From NCBI GenBank assembly GCA_965197825.1, contig CBDANW010000003.1, positions 1,674,001-1,738,000 on the forward strand: a stretch of 64,000 nucleotides of DNA, given 5' to 3'. Below, piece after piece: positions 35,605-44,252 of the stretch. Below the pieces are notes generated by a model. The model saw only the letters and a list, made by a program, of their open reading frames with translations. It searched no databases and was not told the origin of the DNA. A program made the position numbers and the translations under genes. The DNA comes from CBDANW01 sp965197825. Lineage in GTDB: Bacteria; Acidobacteriota; Vicinamibacteria; Marinacidobacterales; DATDRI01. The stretch's first letter is position 1. Each line of letters opens with the position of its first letter.

Positions 35605-36872
35605 GGATGTGTCCCAAGGTCCGTGGAAAAAGAACGGCACCCTCCACTCCGTCATCAGAGTATCATATCAGGCGGCAACCTCCGCGCGTTCGAGAACCTC
35701 GCTCAGACGTTGGTAGCCGTCGATGCGTCGTAGTTGAATCTGGCCAGAGGCGATAAGCTCAAACAGCAAAGCGACCGCGGACTCCTCGCTGGAGAACGAC
35801 GCTTGGGTTTTCGTCCGGCGTCGAAACTCGCGGTTGAGATTCTCCAGAGCATTGGTCGTTCGAATCGATTTCCACATGGCACGAGGGAATTCGTAGAAGG
35901 TCAGCAGCTGATTACCGGCCTCCTCTAGGCTTCGGACGACGGCCGGCGCGAGAGGCGTCCACTTGGCGACGAGCTCGTCATAGGCTTTGCGAGCATCGAT
36001 CCCGTTCTTGGCGTAGACGATCCGGTTGTAGTCACGCCGGAGCTCACGGCGTGCGTGCGCCGGGCAATGTTCGAGCAAGTCGGCGCGCTTGTGCTCGGTA
36101 CATCGCTGCAACCGGCACCCCGGCCACTTCTCCAGCGCTTTCGTCAGCCCCTTGTGGCCGTCGCTGATCACTAGCTTGGGAGCCCGGAGTCCTCGAGCCT
36201 GGAGTCCCTCCAGCACGGAGCCCCAATGCGTCGAGGTTTCGCTCACCGCCAGACGCAATGACAACAGACGTTTGTGCCCGTCTGGCGCGACCCCGAGCGC
36301 GACCAGTACGGGTACGCTGATCACACGTTTCGCCATCCGCACTTTCAGGTGGAAGCCGTCCAGGTAAACGATCGCGTAGACCTCCTCGCTGAGAGCACGG
36401 TTCTGCCATTCCTCGAAGCGCTCCTTCAGCCGGCTAACCACGCGAGACACCGCGCTCTTCGATAGGTGCTCCTCACCGAGCAGTGGTTTCAGCGCTTTGC
36501 GGATCCGGCGGCTATTCGCGCCCGACAAGTACGTCCCCAAGATCGCCTCGTCGACCTCACGAGTCCGGCGCGCGTACCGGGGCAACAGCTCGCTCCTGAA
36601 CTCTGTCGTCTCTCCCGTTTCCTCGTCTCGCACGCGGGCTCGTGGCACCCGGAACTCGCGAGTTCCCACCGACGTCGTCACGCGACGGGTTTCGGCTCCG
36701 TTGCGATATCCACGGCGGTCTTCCGCACGCTCGTAGCTACCACACCCCAGCGCTTGGTTGACTTCTTCCTCGAGCACGACCTCGATCGCCTCCAGTACCC
36801 GCTTACGCAGCCGAAGTTGGACGAACTCCCGGTACTCGCTTACAGACTCCTTCAATATGGTGGGACGGATCC
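35605..36872 (-). mobile_element. IS256-family element B (1268 bp), complete
   Basis: Ends GGATGTGTCCCA (left) and, read inward from the right, GGATCCGTCCCA form inverted repeats. Target duplication CGCTTCCA (8 bp) on both sides, within element A. It carries one intact transposase gene. Another 3' fragment of the same element lies at 52322-52769, inserted 64 bp away from this site in a second copy of element A. Confidence 0.93.
35668..36855 (-). CDS. IS256-family transposase (element B)
   Basis: 395 residues, full length. RRGYRNGAETRRVTTSVGT near the N-terminus, then the DDE core: AIVYLDGFHLKVRMAKRV (Asp), LVISDGHKGLTKALE (Asp), CTEHKRADLLEHCP (C/H box) and the C-terminal TTNALENLNREFRRRTK with the catalytic Glu. 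No lesion is visible, so the element may still be mobile. Confidence 0.94.
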   Translation of the reverse strand: MKESVSEYREFVQLRLRKRVLEAIEVVLEEEVNQALGCGSYERAEDRRGYRNGAETRRVTTSVGTREFRVPRARVRDEETGETTEFRSELLPRYARRTREVDEAILGTYLSGANSRRIRKALKPLLGEEHLSKSAVSRVVSRLKERFEEWQNRALSEEVYAIVYLDGFHLKVRMAKRVISVPVLVALGVAPDGHKRLLSLRLAVSETSTHWGSVLEGLQARGLRAPKLVISDGHKGLTKALEKWPGCRLQRCTEHKRADLLEHCPAHARRELRRDYNRIVYAKNGIDARKAYDELVAKWTPLAPAVVRSLEEAGNQLLTFYEFPRAMWKSIRTTNALENLNREFRRRTKTQASFSSEESAVALLFELIASGQIQLRRIDGYQRLSEVLERAEVAA

Positions 36873-37407
36873 CGCTTCCAGAGCGAGTGTTGAATCAGAT
36901 CTTGGTGGGGGTATCGACCCGAAATTACGAATCGAGTCTGGACAAACCCGCGGCCAAGTTGAAGTCTCGTGGCACGAGTAAGAGTGCCGCCAGCCGTCAC
37001 CTCGTGAGCCAGACGACTAAGAAGCTCGAGGAATACCTGTCTCGGCGGCTAGAGGAGTTCGAGCTTGCGGCACTGATGCTGGATGGCCTTGAGGTGGCCG
37101 GACAGACCGTCGTCGTAACTCTCGGTATCACAATAGATGGAACGAAGGTGCCCCTGGGTATATGGCTGGGCTCGACGGAGAACTCTCGGGTGTGCACCGC
37201 GATGTTGCAGGACCTTATCGAGCGAGGCTTGCGCGTCGATGAGTCGATTCTCTGCGTAGTGGACGGAGGCAAAGGCATCCGCAAGGCACTCGTCGACGTT
37301 TTGGGGGACCTCGCGGTCATCCAAAGGTGCCAGATCCATAAACTCCGGAATCTTCGCTCGTACCTTCCCAAGTCTCTGACCTTGCCCAGGAAAAGTGGAA
37401 AGGTTGA

Positions 37408-38286
37408 TTATCTCGCATGAGCCGTTTTGAGGTCATGAATCCGTTCGAACACCATTGGGCTGTTGTAATCGAGTGACGAGTGGAGTCGATACGGATTGTA
37501 GAACCCCTCGATGTAGCTCGCGACCGCGTCTTTGGCCATACGTCGTGTTGGCCAACTACATCGGTGGAGGAGCTCGGTCTTGAGCGTGCCTAAGAAGCTC
37601 TCGGTCACGGCGTTGTCCCAGCAATCACCCTTGCGGCTCATCGAGCACACGATGCCGTATTCATCGAGCACGGCTTGGTAGGTCGCAGCCGCGTATTGAG
37701 TACCACGGTCTGAATGATGCACCAAGCCACTTTCCGGCAGGCGGCGCCCCAAGGCCATGTGAAGCGCCTCGAGAGCAAGCTCCGCGCGCAGGTGGGGTTG
37801 CATCGCCCAGCCTACGACACGACGCGAGAACAGATCGAGGATGACCGCCAAGTAGAGCCAGCCTTCCCAAGTCCGGATGTAGGTTATGTCCGTCACCCAG
37901 AACTGGTTCGGTCGTTCGGCTTCGAAGTTCCGGCCGAGCACGTTGGGTGCGATGGGGCGATCGTGCTTGCTGTCGGTCGTGCGGCGAAAACGCTTGCTGG
38001 GCAGACCCTGCAGGCCCATCTCACGCATCAGCCGTGCCACTCGCTGCTTGCCTACCTCGACGTTCTCCCCGTCAAGCTGGCGACGTACACGCTCCCTGCC
38101 GTAGGTACCACGGCTATGGGCGTGGATCACTTGGATGCGCAGCTTCAGCTTCCCATCCTCACACTGTCGCTTGCTGGGCGCGCGCTTCATCTGAGCGTAG
38201 TAGCCGCTGGTCGATACCCTCAGAACTCGGCACATCACCCGCACCGGGTAGTTGGCCCGCTCCGCGTGAATGAATTTGAATCTCAT
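37408..38286 (-). CDS. IS3 transposase OrfB
   Basis: 292 residues, rve integrase core: WVTDITYIRTWEGWLYLAVILD (D), LVHHSDRGTQYAA (D), and SFLGTLKTELLHR (E); the N-terminus has the HTH_21 YGRERVRRQL. It begins on an ATG overlapping the stop of OrfA by 4 bp, in the -1 frame, so it is normally made as an OrfAB fusion by frameshifting. Confidence 0.92.
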   Translation of the reverse strand: MRFKFIHAERANYPVRVMCRVLRVSTSGYYAQMKRAPSKRQCEDGKLKLRIQVIHAHSRGTYGRERVRRQLDGENVEVGKQRVARLMREMGLQGLPSKRFRRTTDSKHDRPIAPNVLGRNFEAERPNQFWVTDITYIRTWEGWLYLAVILDLFSRRVVGWAMQPHLRAELALEALHMALGRRLPESGLVHHSDRGTQYAAATYQAVLDEYGIVCSMSRKGDCWDNAVTESFLGTLKTELLHRCSWPTRRMAKDAVASYIEGFYNPYRLHSSLDYNSPMVFERIHDLKTAHAR

Positions 38287-38576
38287 TCGCTTTCCTTCGC
38301 GAAGAAGGCCGCCGCCTTTTTTAATATTTCTCGCTCTTGCTCCAACGTACGCACTCGACGCCGTAGCGAACGGAGCTCATCACGTTCCGCCGTCGTCAGA
38401 GCCTCGCGTGGACCTTCACCGTGATCAACTTTGTATTGTTTCACCCAGTTTCGAAGGGCCGATTCCGTCAGGTCCAGTTCCTTAGCGACCTGGCCGATGC
38501 TGCGCTCGCCCTCCCTGAACAGCCGGACCGCTTCCTTCTTGAACTCCCCCGTGAACTTCCTGCGTCGTCGTTCTCC
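38283..38576 (-). CDS. IS3 OrfA (helix-turn-helix)
   Basis: 97 residues from ATG 38576, behind GGAGGCGTCC. HTH_Tnp_1 sequence KFTGEFKKEAVRLFREG, VAKELDLTESALRNW, followed by a leucine-zipper coiled coil ending KKAAAFFAKESE. DNA-binding partner of OrfB. Confidence 0.9.
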   Translation of the reverse strand, partial: GERRRRKFTGEFKKEAVRLFREGERSIGQVAKELDLTESALRNWVKQYKVDHGEGPREALTTAERDELRSLRRRVRTLEQEREILKKAAAFFAKESE

Positions 38577-38639
38577 CATGGACGCCTCCAGGCGCATTGT
38601 CGCGCCTCGGTTGATGTCCACAAAACCCGGGCAGGGTCA

Positions 38640-39159
38640 ATGAGGGTGATTTCCCCTCAAGGCGTAGCTGTGGTGTCGAGCCACGCTTTTGTTGGCGTTG
38701 GCCGACTCTTACCAATTGAGTTGGTCGACGCCGGGGACAAAGTTTCCGCTCTCCAAAATCTGATCAAATGTGATCAGACCCAGGTTCCTGCTTCACAGAG
38801 AATCGTTTCACTTCGGCTTTCACCGAAGCCAGAGCGGCTCTCTCCACAGGCTTAGAATCCGGTGGAGCTCACCGTATCAAGAGATGTTGTTGCCATACTC
38901 GGATTTCGTCATTAAGTTCACGTCCAGCCGTCACGGTATCCGCGCCCGTGCCCTTCCTCTCCTCATATGAAGACGAATTTTTCGAGGTTGTTCCTCCCTC
39001 AAATTCGAGTTTTGTCATGATCGTGGGGTAGGAAAACCGCCCTAAATCGCCTTTGGAGCAGATTTGAGTAGATCTCTGCTAAGGGCCCGGGCAAGAATAA
39101 CTACCTATTCTTGCCCGGACCCTAACTGTTGGGAGCCCCGGCCGCGCTGCGCGAAAGAC
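38640..39159. other. Noncoding region between IS3 and pilY1
   Basis: 520 bp without a recognisable gene. It holds the hairpin described at 39087-39118. The first 400 bp show short direct patterns only (for example TGATCAAATGTGATCA at about 38761). Because the IS3 flank lacks a target duplication, this DNA was probably joined by a deletion. Confidence 0.5.
39087..39118 (-). terminator. Strong hairpin downstream of pilY1
   Basis: Perfect 13-bp arms CCGGGCAAGAATA (39087-39099) and TATTCTTGCCCGG (39106-39118) with a 6-base loop, extended by GGG/CCC. It lies 42 bp past the pilY1 stop on the transcribed strand. A T-run is missing, so it may stabilise the 3' end or act as a Rho-assisted terminator. 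Confidence 0.5.
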
Positions 39160-42100
39160 CTAGAAAGGAGACAGCCGGAACGTCTCCACCAGGAGCTGTA
39201 GGTTGCCGGTAAGCGCTGGTGGAGTCGGAAACGTGTCGCTTCCCAACACTTTCGTTTCGCCGCTGAGGTCGAGTCCGCCGCTCTTGCTCACGTAGAGGTG
39301 CTCGTCACGGTGGAAGAGCCCGGTCGTCTTCCCTGCACCCAAGTCGACCGTCCCTTGGACCCCACCGAGGGTCGGATCCATATCAAAGGAGCCGAGCCCG
39401 CCGCTTACGCTCGCCGCCGTAAGGATGCTGGAGAACTCCTGGGTACAAAGTGCCAGGTCGAAGTCCCTGACGGTCGAGGCGAAGAAGACGACTCCATTGG
39501 TGTTCGTGTTCCTGGCCGCCACCGGCGGTACTTGGACGCGATGGCCTTCTTCTAGATCGAAGAAAAAAGGATCGCCGTCATCGGTAAGGAGTAGGTTTCC
39601 GGTAAAGGCCGGGTCGGCGACAGCGACCGTGCTTACGTTGTCGGCGTCCTCGACGCCAACGATTTTGAATCGGTCCGGCTCTATCTCGAGTCGTGAATCG
39701 CCTCCCGTCCCCAAGAAGATCAAGATCTCGTTGGTCCCGGAAAGCTTCAGGAGCGCGGCTTGAGCGGAGATGGGCTGATTGTGAAGTCCCTGCCCCTCCG
39801 CGGCGTCCGCTTCGCTAGTCACCTCGAAGAAGACGCCGAACTCCCAGTTCGCGGGATCGGGGTCGGTGCAGTCCAACTTATGCACTAGCCCCTGTAGGTC
39901 TCCAATGTAGACTCTGGTGACGAAGTTCCTCCCGTCGTTGAACCCCGGCTCGTGCGGGTTCAAAAGAGCGGGTGTCGCGACCAGAGCGTTTAGATCGACC
40001 CCGACATCGCCGGCAGCGCCATCCACGACATCCGGAATCGGCCCCAGTTTCCGGTATACGGTTCCGTCCTCCAGCGCGAGCACGTAGAGAAATCTCCCTT
40101 CTTCCGTACCCTCGCAGCCATACCCCGAGCCGGCGAAGAGCACCCATTGCCCCTCAGGAGTGCCGTTTTGTACTCGTTCTATCACCGGAACCGACCAGGT
40201 CTCGCCCAAGCCATCGTAGTTTTCTCCGGTTCCGTCGAGGTCGACCACGCCGTCATTGTTGCCAACCGTAAACAACAGATCGGGAGGTTGAAAATCCGTG
40301 GGGACAGCCTGGGACGAGGTTCCGTCCCAGTTCCCAACATCCGTAATATCCAGGGCGGTCAAAAACTTGCCTCCCGGACCTCGTCCGAAAGCCAACACCG
40401 TACGCCACTCGGGGTTACCGCTCGGCGCGTCTTGGAGAAAAACATCCTGGATGGAAGGCGAGGATGCCACGAAGAACTGATGGTTCACGATGCCGTTGGC
40501 ACCGGCCACCAGGTTTCGCACGAGGGACGGCAGTTTGGAGAGAAGGTCATGGGGGATGTAACCGTAGAGCTCGTAGCCGTTGTCTGCACGAAAGGCGTGA
40601 AGCATCCCTCCGTTGGTTCCCATGTAAACCGCTGTTATCCGATTGATGTGTTCGCCAAAGAAGGTCCGATAATCATCAGCCGGCGCCAGTGGGTCGATGT
40701 CAGGGGACCGGGGCGGGGCGAGGACCACGGCTGGGGACGACCTCGTTGATTCACGCAGTTTCCACGTAGGCGTCCCGTCCGCTTCGAACTCCGAGAAGTT
40801 CAGTTTTGTCGGATCGGCCGCCTGGTAGAATCCATCCGTCTCGTCGACGACCAGCCGCCAGCCCTGGATGACTTTTTCGACAATCTCGACCGCATCCGCG
40901 GCGGTCTTCGCTCCTACTCCGGTGGGATCGAGGCCACTCAGGAAGCCGACGCCCACACCCAAGTCGCCCGGTGCGAGACTCGTGAGCCCCAGTGTGGAGC
41001 TCAACTGGCCACCGGTTCCGTTCGCGCGGTTGAAATAGATTCTCCGCGGATCGGTAGACAGATCCCGATCCCTGAGTAACTCGCCCGCGTCCCAGAGCTC
41101 GGTGAAGTCGGCGAGACGAGTTACTCCGTCTGGCTGAACTTCGAAAGTGTTGAAGGCCTTGAGGGTTCCGTTGAAGTCCGGGGTCGTGAATTGCGTCGTG
41201 AACAAAACATTGTTGCGGTGGGATGCTCTTTGCCCTCGGGCCGTGGTGTCGCCAATCCCGCTGGCGAGCACGTCAGCCGCGGTCAAGGCCGGGTTACTCG
41301 TGGGAAGCGTTTCCTTCACCGAGCCGACTACCGATGCGGCAAGGCTAAGCGTTGCCTCCGGCACACCCACTTGGGCCAGAACACTGAGCAGCTGGTCGGC
41401 CATCTCGTCGGCGTCCGCGGAAATGAAGGCCGGTCGAGAGCAGCCGAACCCTCCTGCAATGGGACAGTCCATGCGAGGCGTCCAGCCGAAACCGGAAGCT
41501 TGCCAGCTCCAGTGGTTGGCCGCCTTCCGGGATCGCGTATTCGGATCGAACATGTACCCGATGAAGATGTCCCCCTCGCTTCCGTCGAAAGAGGGATCGA
41601 TGCGGGAGAGCGCATGCCGGGCCATGACCCCCGCGCTGTAAGCGGCCCTGCATCTGGCGAGGCCCAAAGTGGCACAGCCCTCGAACACAGGCATTCCCGG
41701 TGTGCCATCCACTCTCAAGAGCGACGGGTCCCCCTGCGACGGCGAAGGCGCGAAGCCGACATGCGTGGGCAGCAGCTCGATGAAGTCGGGCAACGTCCCA
41801 GCGCCCCCTGCGGGATCGCTTTCACAGGCGCAGTCTTCCGCACCGTCGGAAAGATAGATGATGACGTTCTTCTGGCCCGCCGGCCGGTCGGGTCCCATGA
41901 AGCCGTTGGCGATGAGGTTGGCGATTTGATCCAGCGAAGGCGCGTTCGCGGTGCCGCCATTGTGCTGGATCCCTTTGATGGGCTCACCGTTGACGATCGT
42001 GGTCACCCCCGCCGGCTGGAGCCTTGCCAGGATTTGTTCTCTATTGTCGTTGTCCCCACACGCGACGGGAATGGTCATATCGCGCTGCTCGATACCCACA

Positions 42101-42543
42101 CAGTTGTTGTTTCTGCTCCCGGGGCCGATCGAGGGATCGAATGTTTCACCACTGCCTGTCTGGAGCGAACCGTCGGGGTTCAAAAGTTGCGGCACGGCGC
42201 AGCCGACGTCCCCCACACCGGGGGGATTATCGGTTTGTCGCACGGTATAGAAGAAGCCCCAGTTGACCGCATCGCCGACGCCGCCGATCACCAGCTCCAG
42301 CACATCCTTGGCGACAGCCAAACGGTCCCTTCCGAGGGGGTCACCAGGAACGCTGCTGGACATCGAGCCCGAGTTGTCGAGCCCGATCCAAACGTTGTGC
42401 TTGACTGAAGTCGCAAGCACGTCCAGCGGGTCGTTACCGCGCTCGACGAGGCAATCCATCGCGCGCCCACTTTGAGGCCAGGTGAGCATCCATCCGCAGG
42501 CCACGAGTACCAGTGCAGTTCTCTTCAATACGGTCTTCCACAT
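39160..42543 (-). CDS. pilY1: PilY1-type pilus tip adhesin (intact copy)
   Basis: 1127 residues from ATG 42543, behind GAGAGGAAGT. Signal peptide MWKTVLKRTALVLVACGWML, cleavage near GRA. A von Willebrand A-like domain follows (VWIGLDNSGSMSSSVPGDPL, IIYLSDGAEDCACE). The C-terminal half is the PilY1 beta-propeller (YMGTNGGMLHAFRADNGYELY, VYIGDLQGLVHKLD), with the LDITDVGNWDG segment absent from the damaged paralogue. PilY1 caps and primes pili and can sense surfaces; calcium-binding DxDxD-type loops occur (VGNNDGVVDLDGTG). It is the only whole copy in the window. Confidence 0.9.
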   Translation of the reverse strand: MWKTVLKRTALVLVACGWMLTWPQSGRAMDCLVERGNDPLDVLATSVKHNVWIGLDNSGSMSSSVPGDPLGRDRLAVAKDVLELVIGGVGDAVNWGFFYTVRQTDNPPGVGDVGCAVPQLLNPDGSLQTGSGETFDPSIGPGSRNNNCVGIEQRDMTIPVACGDNDNREQILARLQPAGVTTIVNGEPIKGIQHNGGTANAPSLDQIANLIANGFMGPDRPAGQKNVIIYLSDGAEDCACESDPAGGAGTLPDFIELLPTHVGFAPSPSQGDPSLLRVDGTPGMPVFEGCATLGLARCRAAYSAGVMARHALSRIDPSFDGSEGDIFIGYMFDPNTRSRKAANHWSWQASGFGWTPRMDCPIAGGFGCSRPAFISADADEMADQLLSVLAQVGVPEATLSLAASVVGSVKETLPTSNPALTAADVLASGIGDTTARGQRASHRNNVLFTTQFTTPDFNGTLKAFNTFEVQPDGVTRLADFTELWDAGELLRDRDLSTDPRRIYFNRANGTGGQLSSTLGLTSLAPGDLGVGVGFLSGLDPTGVGAKTAADAVEIVEKVIQGWRLVVDETDGFYQAADPTKLNFSEFEADGTPTWKLRESTRSSPAVVLAPPRSPDIDPLAPADDYRTFFGEHINRITAVYMGTNGGMLHAFRADNGYELYGYIPHDLLSKLPSLVRNLVAGANGIVNHQFFVASSPSIQDVFLQDAPSGNPEWRTVLAFGRGPGGKFLTALDITDVGNWDGTSSQAVPTDFQPPDLLFTVGNNDGVVDLDGTGENYDGLGETWSVPVIERVQNGTPEGQWVLFAGSGYGCEGTEEGRFLYVLALEDGTVYRKLGPIPDVVDGAAGDVGVDLNALVATPALLNPHEPGFNDGRNFVTRVYIGDLQGLVHKLDCTDPDPANWEFGVFFEVTSEADAAEGQGLHNQPISAQAALLKLSGTNEILIFLGTGGDSRLEIEPDRFKIVGVEDADNVSTVAVADPAFTGNLLLTDDGDPFFFDLEEGHRVQVPPVAARNTNTNGVVFFASTVRDFDLALCTQEFSSILTAASVSGGLGSFDMDPTLGGVQGTVDLGAGKTTGLFHRDEHLYVSKSGGLDLSGETKVLGSDTFPTPPALTGNLQLLVETFRLSPF

Positions 42544-42687
42544 GACTTCCTCTCTTCTTGAGTCCCCAATTCTAGCAAAAACAACTCGGCCAAGATCTCG
42601 CCCGCTGGGCAGACGGATCACCGACGATCTGTTGTGGAGCTGTGGGCTTGATCCAGTTTCGTGGACACTTTCTGAAAGGCGGATACG

Positions 42688-43005
42688 ATGTCCACAATGG
42701 CAAAGACAACGCAGCCCCGGCGACCCCGCCGGGAGTTTGATGACGAGTTTAAGGCAGGCGCGGTCCGGCTGGTGCTTGATGAGGGCCAGAGCGTGGGTCG
42801 GGTGGCCCGGGAGCTTGACCTCACCGAATCGGCGTTTCGCAACTGGGTCCGTCAGGCCCGGGCCGATCGGACGAAGGGCCGGACGGGCTTGACGGGCGTG
42901 GAACGCGAGGAGCTTCGGCGGCTCCGCAAAGAGAATCGGCGGTTGCGGGTGGAGCGCGACGTTTTAAAAAAAGCCGCGGCCTTCTTCGCGAGGGAGAGCG
43001 AGTAA
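42688..43005 (+). CDS. IS3 OrfA (element 2)
   Basis: 105 residues: MAKTTQPRRPRREFDDEF, then the HTH region VRLVLDEGQSVGRVARELDL and a coiled coil RRLRKENRRLRVERDVLKKA. Seven A followed by G (42966-42973) within the KKA codons is a classic IS3 slippery site; -1 slippage here leads into the OrfB frame without a stop. Confidence 0.9.
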   Translation: MSTMAKTTQPRRPRREFDDEFKAGAVRLVLDEGQSVGRVARELDLTESAFRNWVRQARADRTKGRTGLTGVEREELRRLRKENRRLRVERDVLKKAAAFFARESE

Positions 43006-43868
43006 GATTCGCGTTCATCCAGGCGGAGAAGGCCACCGTACCGGTCGCTCACCTGTGTCAGATTCTCAACGTCTCTCGGAGTGGCTTTTATGCCTGGGCA
43101 CGTCGGCCGCCGTCGGCCCACGCGCGCCGGGACCGCCAGTTGCGCGTGTTGATTCGTGCCTCCCATGAGGCGAGTCGCCGCACCTATGGGAGTCCGCGGA
43201 TTCATCACGACCTGCACGAGCAGGGGTACCGAGTGAGTCGGAAGCGGGTGATTCGGTTGAAACAGGCAGAAGGCCTCATTGCTCGAGTACGCAAACGCTT
43301 CAAGCGCACGACGGTAAGCGGTCATGGCCAGCCCGTCGCGGCCAATGTGCTCGGGCAAGACTTCGTCGCCGATGCGCCGAACCAACGGTGGGTCGGGGAC
43401 ACGACCGAGTTCGTGATCGGCAGCGGCGGGAAGCTTTATCTCGCGGCGCTCCTCGACCTCTACTCGCGATTCCTCGTTGGGTGGGCCGTAAGTGCTATTA
43501 ACGACCGTCACCTGGTTATCAAGGCGTTGCGGATGGCACTGAAACGTCGCCAACCGGCCGCAGGGCTCTTGCATCACTCCGATCAGGGCAGTCCGTATGC
43601 CAGCAAAGACTACCAACGTCTCCTTGAGACGCATGGCATGACCGGGAGCATGAGCCGACGGGGCAACTGCTACGACAACGCCGTCATCGAGAGCTGGTTC
43701 TCCACAGTCAAGCACGAGCTTGGGGAGCATTTCCTAAGTTGCGGCGAGGCCAAGATGGCCCTCTTCGACTTCATCGAGGTATTCTACAACCAGAGACGAC
43801 GACACTCGACCCTCGGCCAGGTCAGTCCGGCCGAGTTTGAACGACGGATGAGGACTTCGCCAGCTTAA
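43002..43868 (+). CDS. IS3 transposase OrfB (element 2)
   Basis: About 288 residues in the -1 frame; there is no ordinary start at the beginning (VRFAFIQAEKATVPVAHLCQ), so it is expressed as a fusion. DDE core: WVGDTTEFVIGSGGKLYLAAL (D), LLHHSDQGSPYAS (D), IESWFSTVKHELGEHF (E), and the end HSTLGQVSPAEFERR. Intact. Confidence 0.9.
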   Translation, partial: VRFAFIQAEKATVPVAHLCQILNVSRSGFYAWARRPPSAHARRDRQLRVLIRASHEASRRTYGSPRIHHDLHEQGYRVSRKRVIRLKQAEGLIARVRKRFKRTTVSGHGQPVAANVLGQDFVADAPNQRWVGDTTEFVIGSGGKLYLAALLDLYSRFLVGWAVSAINDRHLVIKALRMALKRRQPAAGLLHHSDQGSPYASKDYQRLLETHGMTGSMSRRGNCYDNAVIESWFSTVKHELGEHFLSCGEAKMALFDFIEVFYNQRRRHSTLGQVSPAEFERRMRTSPA

Positions 43869-43902
43869 CTAAACCGTCTACGAAACCGGATCAAGCCCAC
43901 TG

Positions 43903-44252
43903 GAGCGTAGGTGGGTCGTGAAGCGGGGTTGAATGAGCGCTTTCTGAGCGGCTCAGCTACAACGGGGACCTTGACGAGAACGAATGAACGACGGTCTCCA
44001 AAACGGCTTCAGCCACGCCTTCGCGACGTACGTCACCGCGGCTCGATTCTAATTACATGACACACGCCTCCTACTCATGAAGGACACAAGCTAGCAAGTA
44101 TCGAGCCAGCGACATCGTCGCTCCGGCGGCCTGTACAAATCGCTGGAAAAGAAGGGATTATGTTTATTCTACTACAAAGCCGGACGGCGGGCGATGGGAA
44201 CCAAGCTGTTACTTTTCGTGACAAGCCGGGAAGAGAAGAGAGGTTACTACTT
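43903..44252. other. Noncoding region
   Basis: 350 bp between IS3 element 2 and the first C25 peptidase fragment. I see no gene with family resemblance and no clear hairpins. It is probably debris from earlier rearrangements. Confidence 0.4.

Larger units (their letters stand above)
35124..37376 (+). mobile_element. IS256-family element A, left part, with IS-B nested inside and cut by IS3
   Basis: The left end GGGGATGTCCCGCCGGATGT matches, in inverted form, the right end at 59986-59996 (GGGACATCCCC). Element A runs 35124-35604, is interrupted by element B (35605-36872, 8-bp target duplication CGCTTCCA at 35597-35604 and 36873-36880), resumes at 36881, and stops abruptly at 37376 where an IS3 element starts. 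The missing end of the same element type is found at 59315-59996. A second left part in opposite orientation is at 52770-53184. The reconstructed intact length is about 1.46 kb. Confidence 0.85.
35230..37376 (+). pseudogene. IS256-family (Mutator) transposase of element A, interrupted
   Basis: N-terminal part from ATG 35230: MPRKSKKPVRKQ, MIAGIAATKADLTEWVYEQG, HCGSTNGELSFGGRRIQVSR. The element B insertion follows the codons for EDPLP; the frame resumes at 36881 as ERVLNQILVGVSTRNY, then SAASRHLV, LMLDGLEVAGQTVVVTLG (first DDE Asp) and CVVDGGKGIRKAL (second Asp), stopping at the IS3 junction after SYLPKS. The C-terminus with the catalytic Glu is absent here. Confidence 0.85.
37377..38639 (-). 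mobile_element. IS3 family element 1 (1263 bp)
   Basis: Ends TGACCTTGCCCAGG (left) and, on the other strand, TGACCCTGCCCGGG (right). Carries orfA and orfB with the usual -1 overlap. The left flank is element A transposase, the right flank is unrelated noncoding DNA and no 3-4 bp target duplication is seen, so one side has been lost by a deletion starting at the IS edge. Confidence 0.87.
42643..43899 (+). mobile_element. IS3 family element 2 (1257 bp), complete
   Basis: Inverted repeats TGGGCTTGATCC(A/G)GTTTCGT at both ends, with a 3-bp target duplication CTG (42640-42642 and 43900-43902). Contains orfA and orfB with a frameshift window. It sits about 100 bp upstream of the pilY1 start and could affect its promoter. 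Confidence 0.92.
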
